Below are positions 15,133 to 23,547 of a stretch of 32,165 nucleotides of DNA, piece after piece (positions within the stretch are counted from its first letter, which is position 1; each line of letters begins with the position of its first letter). Where the stretch lies: contig CAIWIS010000793.1 of the NCBI GenBank assembly GCA_903912795.1, positions 1 through 32,165 on the forward strand, given 5' to 3'. Position numbers and translations under genes: made by a program. The notes under the pieces were generated by a model that saw nothing but the letters and a program-made list of their open reading frames with translations, was not told the origin of the DNA and searched no databases. The stretch comes from an uncultured Bacteroidales bacterium. Its GTDB lineage: Bacteria; Bacteroidota; Bacteroidia; Bacteroidales; Paludibacteraceae.

Positions 15133-16185
15133 TTAATTATTTACCACAAATTTTTTAATCGATTTTCGATTGCCCATTTGTAGTTCAATAAAATACATAC
15201 CATCGTTGAGTTGTTCAATAGAAATGGTACCCGAAGTATTTAATTTTTTGCTCTCAACCAACATGCCATTGAGCGAAATTATGCGGTAAGTTGTATTTTG
15301 TTCGTCGGTTTTTACATTCAGAAATTTCGATGCAGGATTAGGCGAAACACTAAATTCAATTTTCAAATCATTTATGCCCGAGGTGATTGACCATGGAGTT
15401 CCTTTTTTGGTTCCCCAAATATGCTCTGCAAGCATTGGGTAGTCAATAAATGGGTTACGGTTTCCTTGGACACCCTGAGAAGCATTATTTCTATTTGTTT
15501 CTTTGCTGCTGACAGGGTCTTGTCTATGCCATTTTAGAAAAAGGGCTACGGAATATGTTGACAATCCGTTGTTAGGCCCATAAACAACATTTGCTCCAGA
15601 ACCCCAATTTTGACAAACACTGGCATAGCATGTTGCCATATATAAACAAGTTCTGGCTAGGTCACCTTTAAACTCATTTATAGGCTCAAATACTGTTCCG
15701 CTATATTCGGGCATACTTGAAGTTCCTAATTTTGAACCATTACCTGATGTGTAATTTGCCGATGCAACTTCACCATATGGATAATTTCCTCGCATGCCAT
15801 TTACTTTAGTGTCAGTGGGATATACATTAAAAATATCACTCACCATTGGAGACGCTTCTCCGAACCAACTTTGAGGCGTCGTGTGTTCCCGATTGTAATT
15901 TGTACATTCAGCACCTGTTGTACCATGGTTTTCATCAGTGCCATACGTGAAATTACAATTTGAATACATATCCCAAATTTTACCATTTGATGGGTTGATA
16001 TCTGTTTTGTTATATGCAGAATATAATCCTGAGTATGATGTGACGTTTGGATTTCCAATTATCGATGACAATGTTGTTCTAAGTAAATTGTCAGATTTTC
16101 CCACTGCATTATTGTAATAAGTTGGACTTGGTTGAGCAAATGCTAGAACTGGATATAGAATTAATAAAAGTAACAATTTACGCAT
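15133..16185 (-). CDS. Secreted endonuclease I, short form with T9SS-type tail
   Basis: 350 residues: signal peptide (1-18, ending AFAQ), endonuclease I domain (about 20-265) and a short T9SS-type sorting tail (EFSVSPNPASKFLNV through GMYFIELQMGNRKS). The active-site motif is the canonical N98-R-E-H101 followed by TTPQSWF, as in periplasmic Vibrio/E. coli endonuclease I, and the domain closes with RNPFIDYP. It lacks the immunoglobulin, Fn3 and jelly-roll modules of the two longer paralogues downstream. It has an exact Bacteroidota promoter at 16213-16242 and is the first gene of the nuclease cluster. Confidence 0.88.
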   Translation of the reverse strand: MRKLLLLLILYPVLAFAQPSPTYYNNAVGKSDNLLRTTLSSIIGNPNVTSYSGLYSAYNKTDINPSNGKIWDMYSNCNFTYGTDENHGTTGAECTNYNREHTTPQSWFGEASPMVSDIFNVYPTDTKVNGMRGNYPYGEVASANYTSGNGSKLGTSSMPEYSGTVFEPINEFKGDLARTCLYMATCYASVCQNWGSGANVVYGPNNGLSTYSVALFLKWHRQDPVSSKETNRNNASQGVQGNRNPFIDYPMLAEHIWGTKKGTPWSITSGINDLKIEFSVSPNPASKFLNVKTDEQNTTYRIISLNGMLVESKKLNTSGTISIEQLNDGMYFIELQMGNRKSIKKFVVNN

Positions 16186-16212
16186 ATCGTTTTGTTTTTA
16201 AATAAAGGGCGA

Positions 16213-16242
16213 CAAATGTAGTTAATATGTTTCTAATTTCAA
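16213..16242 (-). promoter_or_regulatory. Promoter of the short endonuclease gene
   Basis: On the minus strand TTG (16242-16240), 19 nt, TACATTTG (16220-16213). This is an exact match to the Bacteroidota consensus, 28 nt before the start codon at 16185. Confidence 0.7.
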
Positions 16243-16519
16243 TCACATTTATGTGAAATGTTTATTAAAATGGAATAATTATACTTTTTTGAGAGATAAA
16301 TATCGATGTTTAAAGAAAGTATAAGCAATGTAGCTCTATATGTATGAATTTTTCCCCCACTTTACTTTGTAATTCAATAAAATTTTCCACTATTAATCTA
16401 TTTATTTTAATATCTGATATTTAAACAAAATGTATTAGAACTAAAAGTGTTGATAACTTGTTGAAAAACCTGTCGAAAACAGCGAAAATAGAGCTAAAAA
16501 GCTGTTGATAAATTTTTTG

Positions 16520-16534
16520 TGGGTGAATGTGGGG
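16520..16534 (+). promoter_or_regulatory. Candidate MraZ operator
   Basis: TGGGT-GAATG-TGGGG: two direct TGGGN boxes with a 5-nt spacer, 53 nt before mraZ. MraZ in other bacteria binds such spaced TGGG(A/G) repeats in front of its own operon and represses it. Only two boxes are visible here instead of the three or four often seen. Confidence 0.55.
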
Positions 16535-16586
16535 AATATGAAAAACTTTTTATACTTTTACCGATGAATATTAAAGTACAAAAACA

Positions 16587-17063
16587 ATGTCGAATTTTAT
16601 AGGTAAATATGAAGCAAAAGCCGATGTAAAGGGAAGAGTATTCGTTCCATCGACGTATCGCAAACAATTGGCCGAAGGCGAAAAGGAGCGCATTGTGATG
16701 CGAAGAGATCCTGAAAACGACTATTTAGTGCTTTATCCGGTAGAAGTTTGGACTAAAATGGTGCAGGATTTAAAATCAAACCTCGACGATTGGAATCCGG
16801 AAGATCAATTGCTACTTATGCAATTTGTATCGGATGCCGAATGGCTGGATATCGACTCGCAAGGACGTATTTTACTGTCGAAACGTCACTTGCAAAGTAT
16901 TGCAGTTGAAGGAAATGACATGTTATTTGTAGGTTTATTGGATAAAATAGCGGTATGGAGTAAAGCACGCTACGAACAGTCGATGCAAGCCAAAACTGAT
17001 TTTGCTGCACGGTTAAAAAGTAAAATGATGAAAAAAGAGCACCTAACCTCTAAAGGGGAATAA
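16587..17063 (+). CDS. mraZ: Transcriptional regulator MraZ
   Basis: 158 residues, a typical length. It has two AbrB/SpoVT-like swapped-hairpin halves, each with the D-x3-R signature: DVKGRVFVPSTYRKQL (about 14-29) and DSQGRILLSKRHL (about 92-104). MraZ forms rings that bind TGGGN repeats and represses the division and cell-wall operon that it heads. RsmH, the next gene, opposes it in E. coli. The start follows FIGKYEAKADVKG, the usual opening of the family. It is the first gene of the operon running to murC. A likely operator lies upstream at 16520. Confidence 0.95.
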   Translation: MSNFIGKYEAKADVKGRVFVPSTYRKQLAEGEKERIVMRRDPENDYLVLYPVEVWTKMVQDLKSNLDDWNPEDQLLLMQFVSDAEWLDIDSQGRILLSKRHLQSIAVEGNDMLFVGLLDKIAVWSKARYEQSMQAKTDFAARLKSKMMKKEHLTSKGE

Positions 17064-17083
17064 ATCCCGATAAGCAACACATA

Positions 17084-18052
17084 ATGAGTAAGTCAAAAAA
17101 GAAAACAAATAAAATCATACAGCCTCCAGTTTTAGCAGGAGACACTATGACTGAGCTTGCTTATCATGTTCCAGCTTTATTAAGTCAGACTATCGAAGGT
17201 TTAGCTATTAAACCCGATGGGGTCTATGTGGATGTGACATTTGGTGGCGGCGGTCATTCCAAAGAAATTTTGAATCACTTAGGTCCTAAGGGCAAATTGT
17301 TTGGTTTTGATCAGGACTTAGATGCTATTGAAAATATAATTGATGATAAGCGCTTTACATTTGTTCGAAGTAATTTTAGATACTTGGTTAATTTTTTGAA
17401 ATATCATGGAGTTGAAAAAGTGGATGGCATTTTAGCCGATTTGGGGGTGTCGTCGCACCATTTTGATGAAGCTGAGCGCGGTTTTTCGTTCCGATTTGAT
17501 GGTGACTTGGATATGCGCATGAATACCGAATCGAAAATTACAGCTTCAACCATATTAAATACTTACGCAGAAGAAGACTTGGCAACCGTTTTTTATTTGT
17601 ATGGCGAGCTACACAATTCGCGCAAGATAGCCCGAACAATAGTTCAAAGTAGAGCAAATGAGCCTATTACGCGTATTTTTCAATTTATTGAAATTTTGAA
17701 ACCATATTTTGGACGCGAGAAAGAGAAAAAAGATATGGCACGCGTTTTTCAAGCTTTACGTATCGAGGTAAACAAAGAAATGGAAGTACTCGAAGAGTTA
17801 TTGATACAAAGCTTGGAAGTGCTTAATCCGGGTGGACGTATTGCCATATTAACGTATCATTCGCTCGAAGATAGGTTGGTGAAAAACTATTTCCGTAGCG
17901 GAAATTTTGAAGGAAAATTGGAAAAAGACTTTTACGGCAATATCATTGCTCCACTAAAACAAGTGAATACCAAAGTGATTGTTGCCACCGAAGATGAAAT
18001 AAATAGAAATCCACGTGCACGTAGTGCTAAATTGAGAGTTGCAGAAAGATAA
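17084..18052 (+). CDS. rsmH: 16S rRNA (cytosine-1402-N4) methyltransferase
   Basis: 322 residues. RsmH (MraW) adds a methyl group to N4 of C1402 in the ribosomal P site, using SAM. The SAM-binding motif is VTFGGGGHSKEIL (about 51-63). ADLGVSSHHFD and GFSFRFDGDLDMRMN follow, and LTYHSLEDRLVKNYF and the NPRARSAKLRVAER tail end the protein, all hallmark segments. It starts 20 nt after mraZ. The stop codon is part of the word TAATGTGCC, also seen right at the ftsW stop, and leads into a repeat region of 136 nt before ftsL. Confidence 0.96.
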   Translation: MSKSKKKTNKIIQPPVLAGDTMTELAYHVPALLSQTIEGLAIKPDGVYVDVTFGGGGHSKEILNHLGPKGKLFGFDQDLDAIENIIDDKRFTFVRSNFRYLVNFLKYHGVEKVDGILADLGVSSHHFDEAERGFSFRFDGDLDMRMNTESKITASTILNTYAEEDLATVFYLYGELHNSRKIARTIVQSRANEPITRIFQFIEILKPYFGREKEKKDMARVFQALRIEVNKEMEVLEELLIQSLEVLNPGGRIAILTYHSLEDRLVKNYFRSGNFEGKLEKDFYGNIIAPLKQVNTKVIVATEDEINRNPRARSAKLRVAER

Positions 18053-18058
18053 TGTGCC

Positions 18059-18080
18059 AATGTGATAATATGGTGATGTG
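18059..18080 (+). repeat. AATGTGAT(A/G)ATATGGT word, copy 2
   Basis: AATGTGATAATATGGTGATGTG right after the rsmH stop. It matches the minus-strand copy at 7435-7456 at 20 of 22 positions and leads into mini-hairpin array C. Confidence 0.6.
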
Positions 18081-18110
18081 GAGATAAAAGAAATTAAACA
18101 ATAAACTAAC

Positions 18111-18178
18111 GCACGAAGTGCCCTTTAGCGGCGAAGCCCAAGTAAACGGCATAGCCCAAATAAAAACGCACGAAGTGC
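18111..18178 (+). repeat. GAA-triloop mini-hairpin array, locus C (inside the dcw operon)
   Basis: GCACGAAGTGC at 18111 and 18168, GGCGAAGCC at 18130, and a variant GGC-ATA-GCC at 18148. The last unit ends 10 nt before the ftsL start, so it sits in the ribosome-binding region of the operon mRNA. GAA is on the transcribed-sense strand. Confidence 0.9.
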
Positions 18179-18188
18179 CTACAAAAAA

Positions 18189-18578
18189 ATGAGTTGGATA
18201 CGTAAAATAGCGGAGGCCATTAAAGGCAATGAAGATTTCAATGATTTGAAATCGAGCACGTTGCGCGACATAATCAATGGTAATATTCTAACAAAAAAGT
18301 TTTTACAAAAACAATATCCATTTCTTATTATGTTGGCTTTTATTGCTTTTTTGTATGTTGATAATCGGTATTATTGCGAAACACAATTATCAAAAGCATT
18401 GAAATTAAAACGCGAAATACAAGACATAAAATACGAATCGCTCACAATCTCGGCCGAGCTGATGGAAATTAGCCGACAATCGAATGTTCGTAAAATGATA
18501 TATGATAGAGGATTAACGCTTTCGGAATCGAATACACCACCGATTGTTTTAGAGGTGAAAGTAGCAGAAGAAAAATAA
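18189..18578 (+). CDS. ftsL: FtsL-like cell division protein
   Basis: 129 residues. A cytoplasmic N-terminus of about 43 residues precedes a single membrane segment (about 44-57, PFLIMLAFIAFLYV), then a short helical periplasmic part (about 60-110) with a heptad-like pattern suited to a coiled coil. Size, topology and position between rsmH and ftsI match the FtsL-like protein of Bacteroidota. Sequence identity to enterobacterial FtsL is not evident, so the name rests mainly on context. FtsL works with FtsB and FtsQ to activate FtsW/FtsI at the septum. ftsQ is not in the window. A mini-hairpin array lies just before the start. Confidence 0.82.
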   Translation: MSWIRKIAEAIKGNEDFNDLKSSTLRDIINGNILTKKFLQKQYPFLIMLAFIAFLYVDNRYYCETQLSKALKLKREIQDIKYESLTISAELMEISRQSNVRKMIYDRGLTLSESNTPPIVLEVKVAEEK

Positions 18579-18588
18579 TTTACTAAAA

Positions 18589-20724
18589 ATGGCTGGCAAA
18601 CGCGATAGCATAGTTTTACGATTTGGAGTAGTATACTTTGGTATAGTACTTCTTTTTGTGGCTGTATTGGGACGTATTATCTATTTACAAACTGCCGAAA
18701 AAAAAGCTTGGATGGCCGTAGCTGCCAAAAGCAAAAAAACTGACATCCTGGTAAAACCAAGCCGCGGGAATATTTATGCGTGCGATGGTCGATTAATGGC
18801 AAGCACCATTCCAACGTACTATGTTTATATGGATACGCGCGTACCCGCTCTGCGCGAAGATGATGGTAAATTATTCAAAGATAAAGTGGATTCTCTGGCT
18901 ACAAGTTTAGCCACTTATTTTGCCGATCGCACTGCAAATGACTATAAAATAATGCTCAAAAGAGCTTATCGTGAACGTAAAGGCGAAGTGCAAATATATC
19001 CCAAACGCATTACTTATGCTCAACTGAAAGTGCTAAAAAAAATGCCTTTATTCCGAATGGGGCGAATTAAAAGTGGACTAATAACCAAAGAAATGCTTCG
19101 GCGCGAAAAGCCATTTGGGTCGTTGGCATCGCGCACCATAGGCGACATTTACGCAGAGGATTCGAAAGGTGGTAAAAACGGCTTGGAATTGTATTTCAAC
19201 AAAGAACTGATTGGAACCCCAGGCATTTCGATAATGCAGAAAGTGGCTAATAGGTTGGAAGAAACCATTCAGGTTGAACCAATCAACGGTTTGGATATTC
19301 TGACTACCATAGATTTAAACATGCAAGATATTGCCGAAAAGGCTTTGGTTGATAGTATGCGTTCGTTCGATGCTTCTACAGGTTATGCCCTTGTAATGGA
19401 GGTAAAGACAGGCGAAATGAAAGCTATCGTAAACATGTACCAAAATCCGGATGGCACATTTACCGAAAATAAAAACGGTGCTGTTTCGGATCAGGTTGAA
19501 CCAGGCTCAACATTTAAAACATTCTCGCTCATTGCATTACTCGACGAGGATAAAGCTAAAATTACAGACGTAATGCATACCGGTGGTGGCGTACATGCAT
19601 TTGCAGGTAGAAATATGAACGACCACAATGCTAAAAAAGGAGGTTTTGGTAGTATTACACTTGCTGAAGCAATGCATGGATCATCAAACGTTGCTATTTC
19701 AATGGCAGTGGTAAATGCATGGGGCGACAACCCTTCGGGATATGTTGAAAAATTGTACGAAATGGGCATGAATGAGAAATTTGATTTGGAAATACCAGGA
19801 AATTCAGGCCCTAAAATTCGCCACCCGAAAGACAAAGCGCAATACTGGTCGGCTACAAAATTACCTTGGATGTCAATAGGTTACGAATCGCAAATTCCAC
19901 CCATTTACACGCTAGCCTATTACAATGCTATAGCAAACAAAGGTAAATTAATTCGTCCATTCTTTGTTAAGGCCATCATGCGAAATGGGTTGAAAATTAA
20001 AGAATTTGCTACCGAAACTGTACGTGAGCAAATATGTAAGCCAACAACATTACAAATTGTGCACGAAGCCTTATTGGGTGTTATGGAAGCACCCAAAGGA
20101 ACTGCTCATAATGTACGGTCGAAACATGTACGCATTGCAGGTAAAACAGGAACTGCTCAAATATCGAAAGGCGCAGCAGGATATAAAGCTGGTGGCACAA
20201 GTCATCAGGTGTCATTTTGTGGCTATTTTCCGGCCGACGATCCGCTTTATACCTGTATTGTTGTAATACGTGAACCTAAGAAAGGATATCCATCGGGAGG
20301 TAAAATGGCTGGCTCGGTTTTCAAAAGTATTGCCGAAGAAATAATGGCTCTAAAATCAAATTTAAAACCAGAACATTTAAAACTCGACTCTACAGCTATT
20401 TATCCATATTTTCCACAAGCTAAAGGGGGTTATGCACGGGCTTTAAATTCGGTAATGTCTAATTTAAATTTGAATATCAGAACTACAAACACAAACTGGA
20501 TAAGCACAAACACAACTGATAGTGTGCTGGATATTAAACCGTTGAAGGTTTTCAAAAACAAAATGCCTGATTTGCAAGGAATGGGAGCCAAAGATGCTAT
20601 GTATTTACTTGGTCAAATGGGCTTACGTGTGCAGGTAAATGGTCGTGGTAAAGTTGTTTCGCAAAATATATCGGTCGGAAATCAAGTCACAAAAGGACAA
20701 TTGGTGCGTATACAGTTAAATTAG
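18589..20724 (+). CDS. ftsI: Septal peptidoglycan transpeptidase FtsI (PBP3) with PASTA domain
   Basis: 711 residues. N-terminal membrane anchor (about 12-32, VVYFGIVLLFVAVLGRIIYL), a PBP dimerisation domain (about 60-215), then the transpeptidase domain. The three penicillin-binding motifs are intact: S307-T-F-K310 (active serine), S365-S-N367 and K519-T-G521. The C-terminal about 70 residues (KNKMPDLQGMGAKDAMYLLG to the end) form one PASTA domain. Class B PBPs crosslink septal peptidoglycan as partners of FtsW, encoded further along the same operon. Target of beta-lactams. It starts 10 nt after ftsL. Confidence 0.94.
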   Translation: MAGKRDSIVLRFGVVYFGIVLLFVAVLGRIIYLQTAEKKAWMAVAAKSKKTDILVKPSRGNIYACDGRLMASTIPTYYVYMDTRVPALREDDGKLFKDKVDSLATSLATYFADRTANDYKIMLKRAYRERKGEVQIYPKRITYAQLKVLKKMPLFRMGRIKSGLITKEMLRREKPFGSLASRTIGDIYAEDSKGGKNGLELYFNKELIGTPGISIMQKVANRLEETIQVEPINGLDILTTIDLNMQDIAEKALVDSMRSFDASTGYALVMEVKTGEMKAIVNMYQNPDGTFTENKNGAVSDQVEPGSTFKTFSLIALLDEDKAKITDVMHTGGGVHAFAGRNMNDHNAKKGGFGSITLAEAMHGSSNVAISMAVVNAWGDNPSGYVEKLYEMGMNEKFDLEIPGNSGPKIRHPKDKAQYWSATKLPWMSIGYESQIPPIYTLAYYNAIANKGKLIRPFFVKAIMRNGLKIKEFATETVREQICKPTTLQIVHEALLGVMEAPKGTAHNVRSKHVRIAGKTGTAQISKGAAGYKAGGTSHQVSFCGYFPADDPLYTCIVVIREPKKGYPSGGKMAGSVFKSIAEEIMALKSNLKPEHLKLDSTAIYPYFPQAKGGYARALNSVMSNLNLNIRTTNTNWISTNTTDSVLDIKPLKVFKNKMPDLQGMGAKDAMYLLGQMGLRVQVNGRGKVVSQNISVGNQVTKGQLVRIQLN

Positions 20725-20766
20725 AACAAAGAGTTATAAGGAAAAATCAATTGCAATATCAAGCGT

Positions 20767-22212
20767 ATGAATTTAGATAATTTGCTTCAAAACATAAAAA
20801 TAATTTCAGTATCAGGAAATACCGAAATTGATGTTACTGCGGTGCAATTCGATTCTCGAAAGGCGACTGCAAATTCATTATTTGTGGCTACTTGTGGTTC
20901 GGCTGTTGATGGACATGATTTTATTAATATGGCCATCGAAAATGGTGCTTCGGCTGTAGTTTGCGAAAAAATGCCAAACGAAAAATCACCAAATATTACA
21001 TATATTCAGGTCGAAAATAGTTCAGATGCTTTAGGTAAATTGGCTTCGACCTGGTTCGATTTTCCATCCTCCAAACTTACATTGGTTGGTGTAACAGGTA
21101 CAAACGGAAAAACTACTATTGCCACATTGCTTTACAAACTGTTTAGTGAGTTGGGTTATAAAGTAGGTTTGCTATCAACAGTTTGCAATTATATTGACAA
21201 AAATGCTATTGAGGCAACACATACAACTCCTGATTCCCTGGCATTGAACGAATTACTTGCCAACATGGTTGATGCTGGCTGCGAATATGCATTTATGGAA
21301 GTAAGTTCACACTCGGTGGATCAACGGCGCATTGCCGGACTTGAATTTGATGGTGGAATTTTTACCAATATTACTCGCGACCACATTGATTATCATTTGA
21401 CTTTTGAAAATTACTTAAAAGCAAAAAAAGGATTTTTCGACGCACTTTCGGCCGATTCTTTTGCACTTACCAATGCTGATGACAAAAACGGATTGGTGAT
21501 GCTTCAGAATTCGAAAGCACGTAAATATACCTACTCGCTAAGAGGGATGGCCGACTTTAAAACCAAAATTTTGGAACATGGTTTTGATGGTATGTTGCTG
21601 GATATGAACGACCGCGAAGTAAACGTATCGTTTATTGGTAAGTTTAATGCGAGCAATTTGTCGGCTGTATTTGGAGCGGCTGTACTTCTGGGGCAGGATG
21701 AAATGGAAGTGCTTCGTATTATCAGTTCGTTGAGTTCGGTATCGGGACGATTTGAAACCCTACGTGCCCCACAAGGATTTACAGCTATTGTGGATTATGC
21801 ACATACGCCCGATGCTTTGAACAATGTTATTTCCACCATAAACCAAATTTTAGAAGGCAACGGTCGGTTAATTACAGTTGTGGGTTGCGGAGGAAATCGC
21901 GACAAAGGCAAACGCCCCATGATGGCTCGAGAAGCTGTGGATGGTAGTTGGAAAACGATTTTAACATCGGACAATCCGCGCAACGAAGAGCCACAGGATA
22001 TTTTGAATGATATGCTTGCAGGTTTGGATGTGATTCAAAAATCGAAAAGCATAACTATAGTTGACCGCCGCGAAGCCATAAAAACAGCATGCGCTTTAGC
22101 ACAAGTTGGCGATGTGGTGCTTGTTGCAGGTAAAGGACACGAAGATTATCAAATTATACAAGGCGTAAAACATCATTTCGACGACAGAGAAGAGGTGAAG
22201 AAATGCTTTTGA
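20767..22212 (+). CDS. murE: UDP-MurNAc-tripeptide synthetase MurE (meso-DAP adding)
   Basis: 481 residues, a normal length. Mur ligase family: N-terminal UDP-binding domain, central ATPase domain with P-loop TGTNGKTT (110-117), and C-terminal domain with DNPR (402-405), the signature for meso-diaminopimelate recognition as opposed to lysine. It therefore adds meso-DAP to UDP-MurNAc-L-Ala-D-Glu, as expected for a Gram-negative cell wall. GKGHEDYQ is near the C-terminus. 42 nt follow ftsI, then a 69-nt AT-rich gap before mraY. Confidence 0.96.
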   Translation: MNLDNLLQNIKIISVSGNTEIDVTAVQFDSRKATANSLFVATCGSAVDGHDFINMAIENGASAVVCEKMPNEKSPNITYIQVENSSDALGKLASTWFDFPSSKLTLVGVTGTNGKTTIATLLYKLFSELGYKVGLLSTVCNYIDKNAIEATHTTPDSLALNELLANMVDAGCEYAFMEVSSHSVDQRRIAGLEFDGGIFTNITRDHIDYHLTFENYLKAKKGFFDALSADSFALTNADDKNGLVMLQNSKARKYTYSLRGMADFKTKILEHGFDGMLLDMNDREVNVSFIGKFNASNLSAVFGAAVLLGQDEMEVLRIISSLSSVSGRFETLRAPQGFTAIVDYAHTPDALNNVISTINQILEGNGRLITVVGCGGNRDKGKRPMMAREAVDGSWKTILTSDNPRNEEPQDILNDMLAGLDVIQKSKSITIVDRREAIKTACALAQVGDVVLVAGKGHEDYQIIQGVKHHFDDREEVKKCF

Positions 22213-22281
22213 TGTAAAGATGAATGAATTTTTGAATCGTAAATTGTTAATTATCAATTATTAAATATTAATTATAAAGAT

Positions 22282-23547
22282 ATGCTATACCACTTATTTA
22301 CCTACTTAGACAAGTATTTTGACATTCCAGGAACAGGGATGTTCAACTTTATTTCGTTTCGCACGGGATTGGCTTTTATCTTGGCACTGTTGTTATCAAC
22401 TTTGTTCGGACGACGAATAATTGATTATTTGCAAAAAAAACAAATAGGCGAAACAATCCGCGATTTGGGTCTCGAAGGCCAAATGAGCAAAAAAGGAACG
22501 CCTACAATGGGTGGTGTCATTATCATTATTGCCATACTTATTCCTACATTACTATTGGCAGCGCTCAACAATGTTTACATTATAATGATGTTAGTTGCAA
22601 CCGTATGGTTAGGTTTAATAGGCTTTGTCGACGATTATATTAAAGTATTTCGCAAAAACAAAGAAGGACTAAAAGGCAAATTCAAAATTGTTGGTCAAGT
22701 GGGTTTGGGTCTTATTGTAGGATTAATTATGTATTTAAGTCCCGATATAGTGATACGTGAAAACACAGAGATAAAAGGAAAAAACACTCGCGTAGAAGGA
22801 GTTACTTATGCCAAACACGATATAAAATCGACCAATACTACCATTCCATTTTTCAAGAACAACAACCTCGATTATGCCGATGCTTTTGCTTGGGCAGGCC
22901 ATAAAGCACAGGATTATGGATGGATATTGTTTATTTTGGTTGTAATTTTTATTGTTACAGCCATTTCGAATGGTGCCAATATGACCGATGGACTGGATGG
23001 ACTGGCAACAGGCTCTTCGGCCATTATAGGCGTGATACTTGGTATTTTGGCTTATGTGTCGGGTAATGTGAATTATGCTGGCTATTTGAATATTATGTAT
23101 CTTCCTGGCACAGGTGAGTTGTTGATTTTTGCAGGTGCCTTTATTGGATCTACCATCGGCTTTTTGTGGTACAACGCCTTTCCTGCTCAGGTTTTTATGG
23201 GCGACACAGGCAGCCTAACCCTTGGTGGCATTATTGCCGTATTTGCCATTGCCATTCATAAAGAATTATTAATTCCAATACTTTGCGGCATATTTATCAT
23301 CGAAAACCTATCGGTAATGATGCAAGTTGGCTATTTTAAATATACAAAAAAACGTTTTGGCGAGGGCCGTCGCATTTTTAAAATGGCGCCCTTACATCAT
23401 CATTTTCAGAAACCTGGAAATGCAGGCATTCAAGCCTATTTTCAAAGTCCATTGCAAGCCATGCCCGAATCAAAAATTGTAATTCGTTTTTGGATTGTAG
23501 GAATTATTTTGGCTGCTGTAACAATAATAACGCTGAAAATAAGATAA
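22282..23547 (+). CDS. mraY: Phospho-MurNAc-pentapeptide transferase MraY
   Basis: 421 residues, many membrane helices. It transfers phospho-MurNAc-pentapeptide to undecaprenyl phosphate, making lipid I on the inner membrane face. Signature residues: D117-D118 in GFVDDYIK, NMTDGLDGLA (D236, D239), FMGDTGSL and the triple histidine of APLHHHFQKPG. It is about 60 residues longer than E. coli MraY because of an insert at about 155-210 (from IVIRENTEI to AWAGHKAQDYGW), common in this phylum. The TAA stop shares its last A with the murD ATG (23547), a one-base overlap pointing to translational coupling. Confidence 0.97.
   Translation: MLYHLFTYLDKYFDIPGTGMFNFISFRTGLAFILALLLSTLFGRRIIDYLQKKQIGETIRDLGLEGQMSKKGTPTMGGVIIIIAILIPTLLLAALNNVYIIMMLVATVWLGLIGFVDDYIKVFRKNKEGLKGKFKIVGQVGLGLIVGLIMYLSPDIVIRENTEIKGKNTRVEGVTYAKHDIKSTNTTIPFFKNNNLDYADAFAWAGHKAQDYGWILFILVVIFIVTAISNGANMTDGLDGLATGSSAIIGVILGILAYVSGNVNYAGYLNIMYLPGTGELLIFAGAFIGSTIGFLWYNAFPAQVFMGDTGSLTLGGIIAVFAIAIHKELLIPILCGIFIIENLSVMMQVGYFKYTKKRFGEGRRIFKMAPLHHHFQKPGNAGIQAYFQSPLQAMPESKIVIRFWIVGIILAAVTIITLKIR

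Larger units (their letters stand above)
16186..16586. other. 401-nt divergent control region, nuclease / mraZ
   Basis: No gene. It holds the promoter for the minus-strand nuclease (16213-16242), a candidate MraZ operator (16520-16534) and a TATACTTTTA stretch (16551-16560) that could serve as the -7 region of mraZ with one mismatch. There are also two copies of TGTTGATAA (16448-16456 and 16503-16511), each one base away from a DnaA box on the reverse strand. Confidence 0.6.

Noticed and set aside
16448..16511. Two TGTTGATAA sites (16448-16456, 16503-16511) that look like DnaA boxes on the reverse strand, near an AT-rich stretch: possible origin.
   Set aside because: Each differs from TTATCCACA by one base, only two are present, there is no DnaA gene or origin context, and such words are common in AT-rich DNA. 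Not supported as an origin.
23490..23546. Upstream start for murD within mraY.
   Set aside because: The extra residues are a frame shadow of the mraY 3' end; the ATG overlapping the mraY stop gives the family N-terminus.
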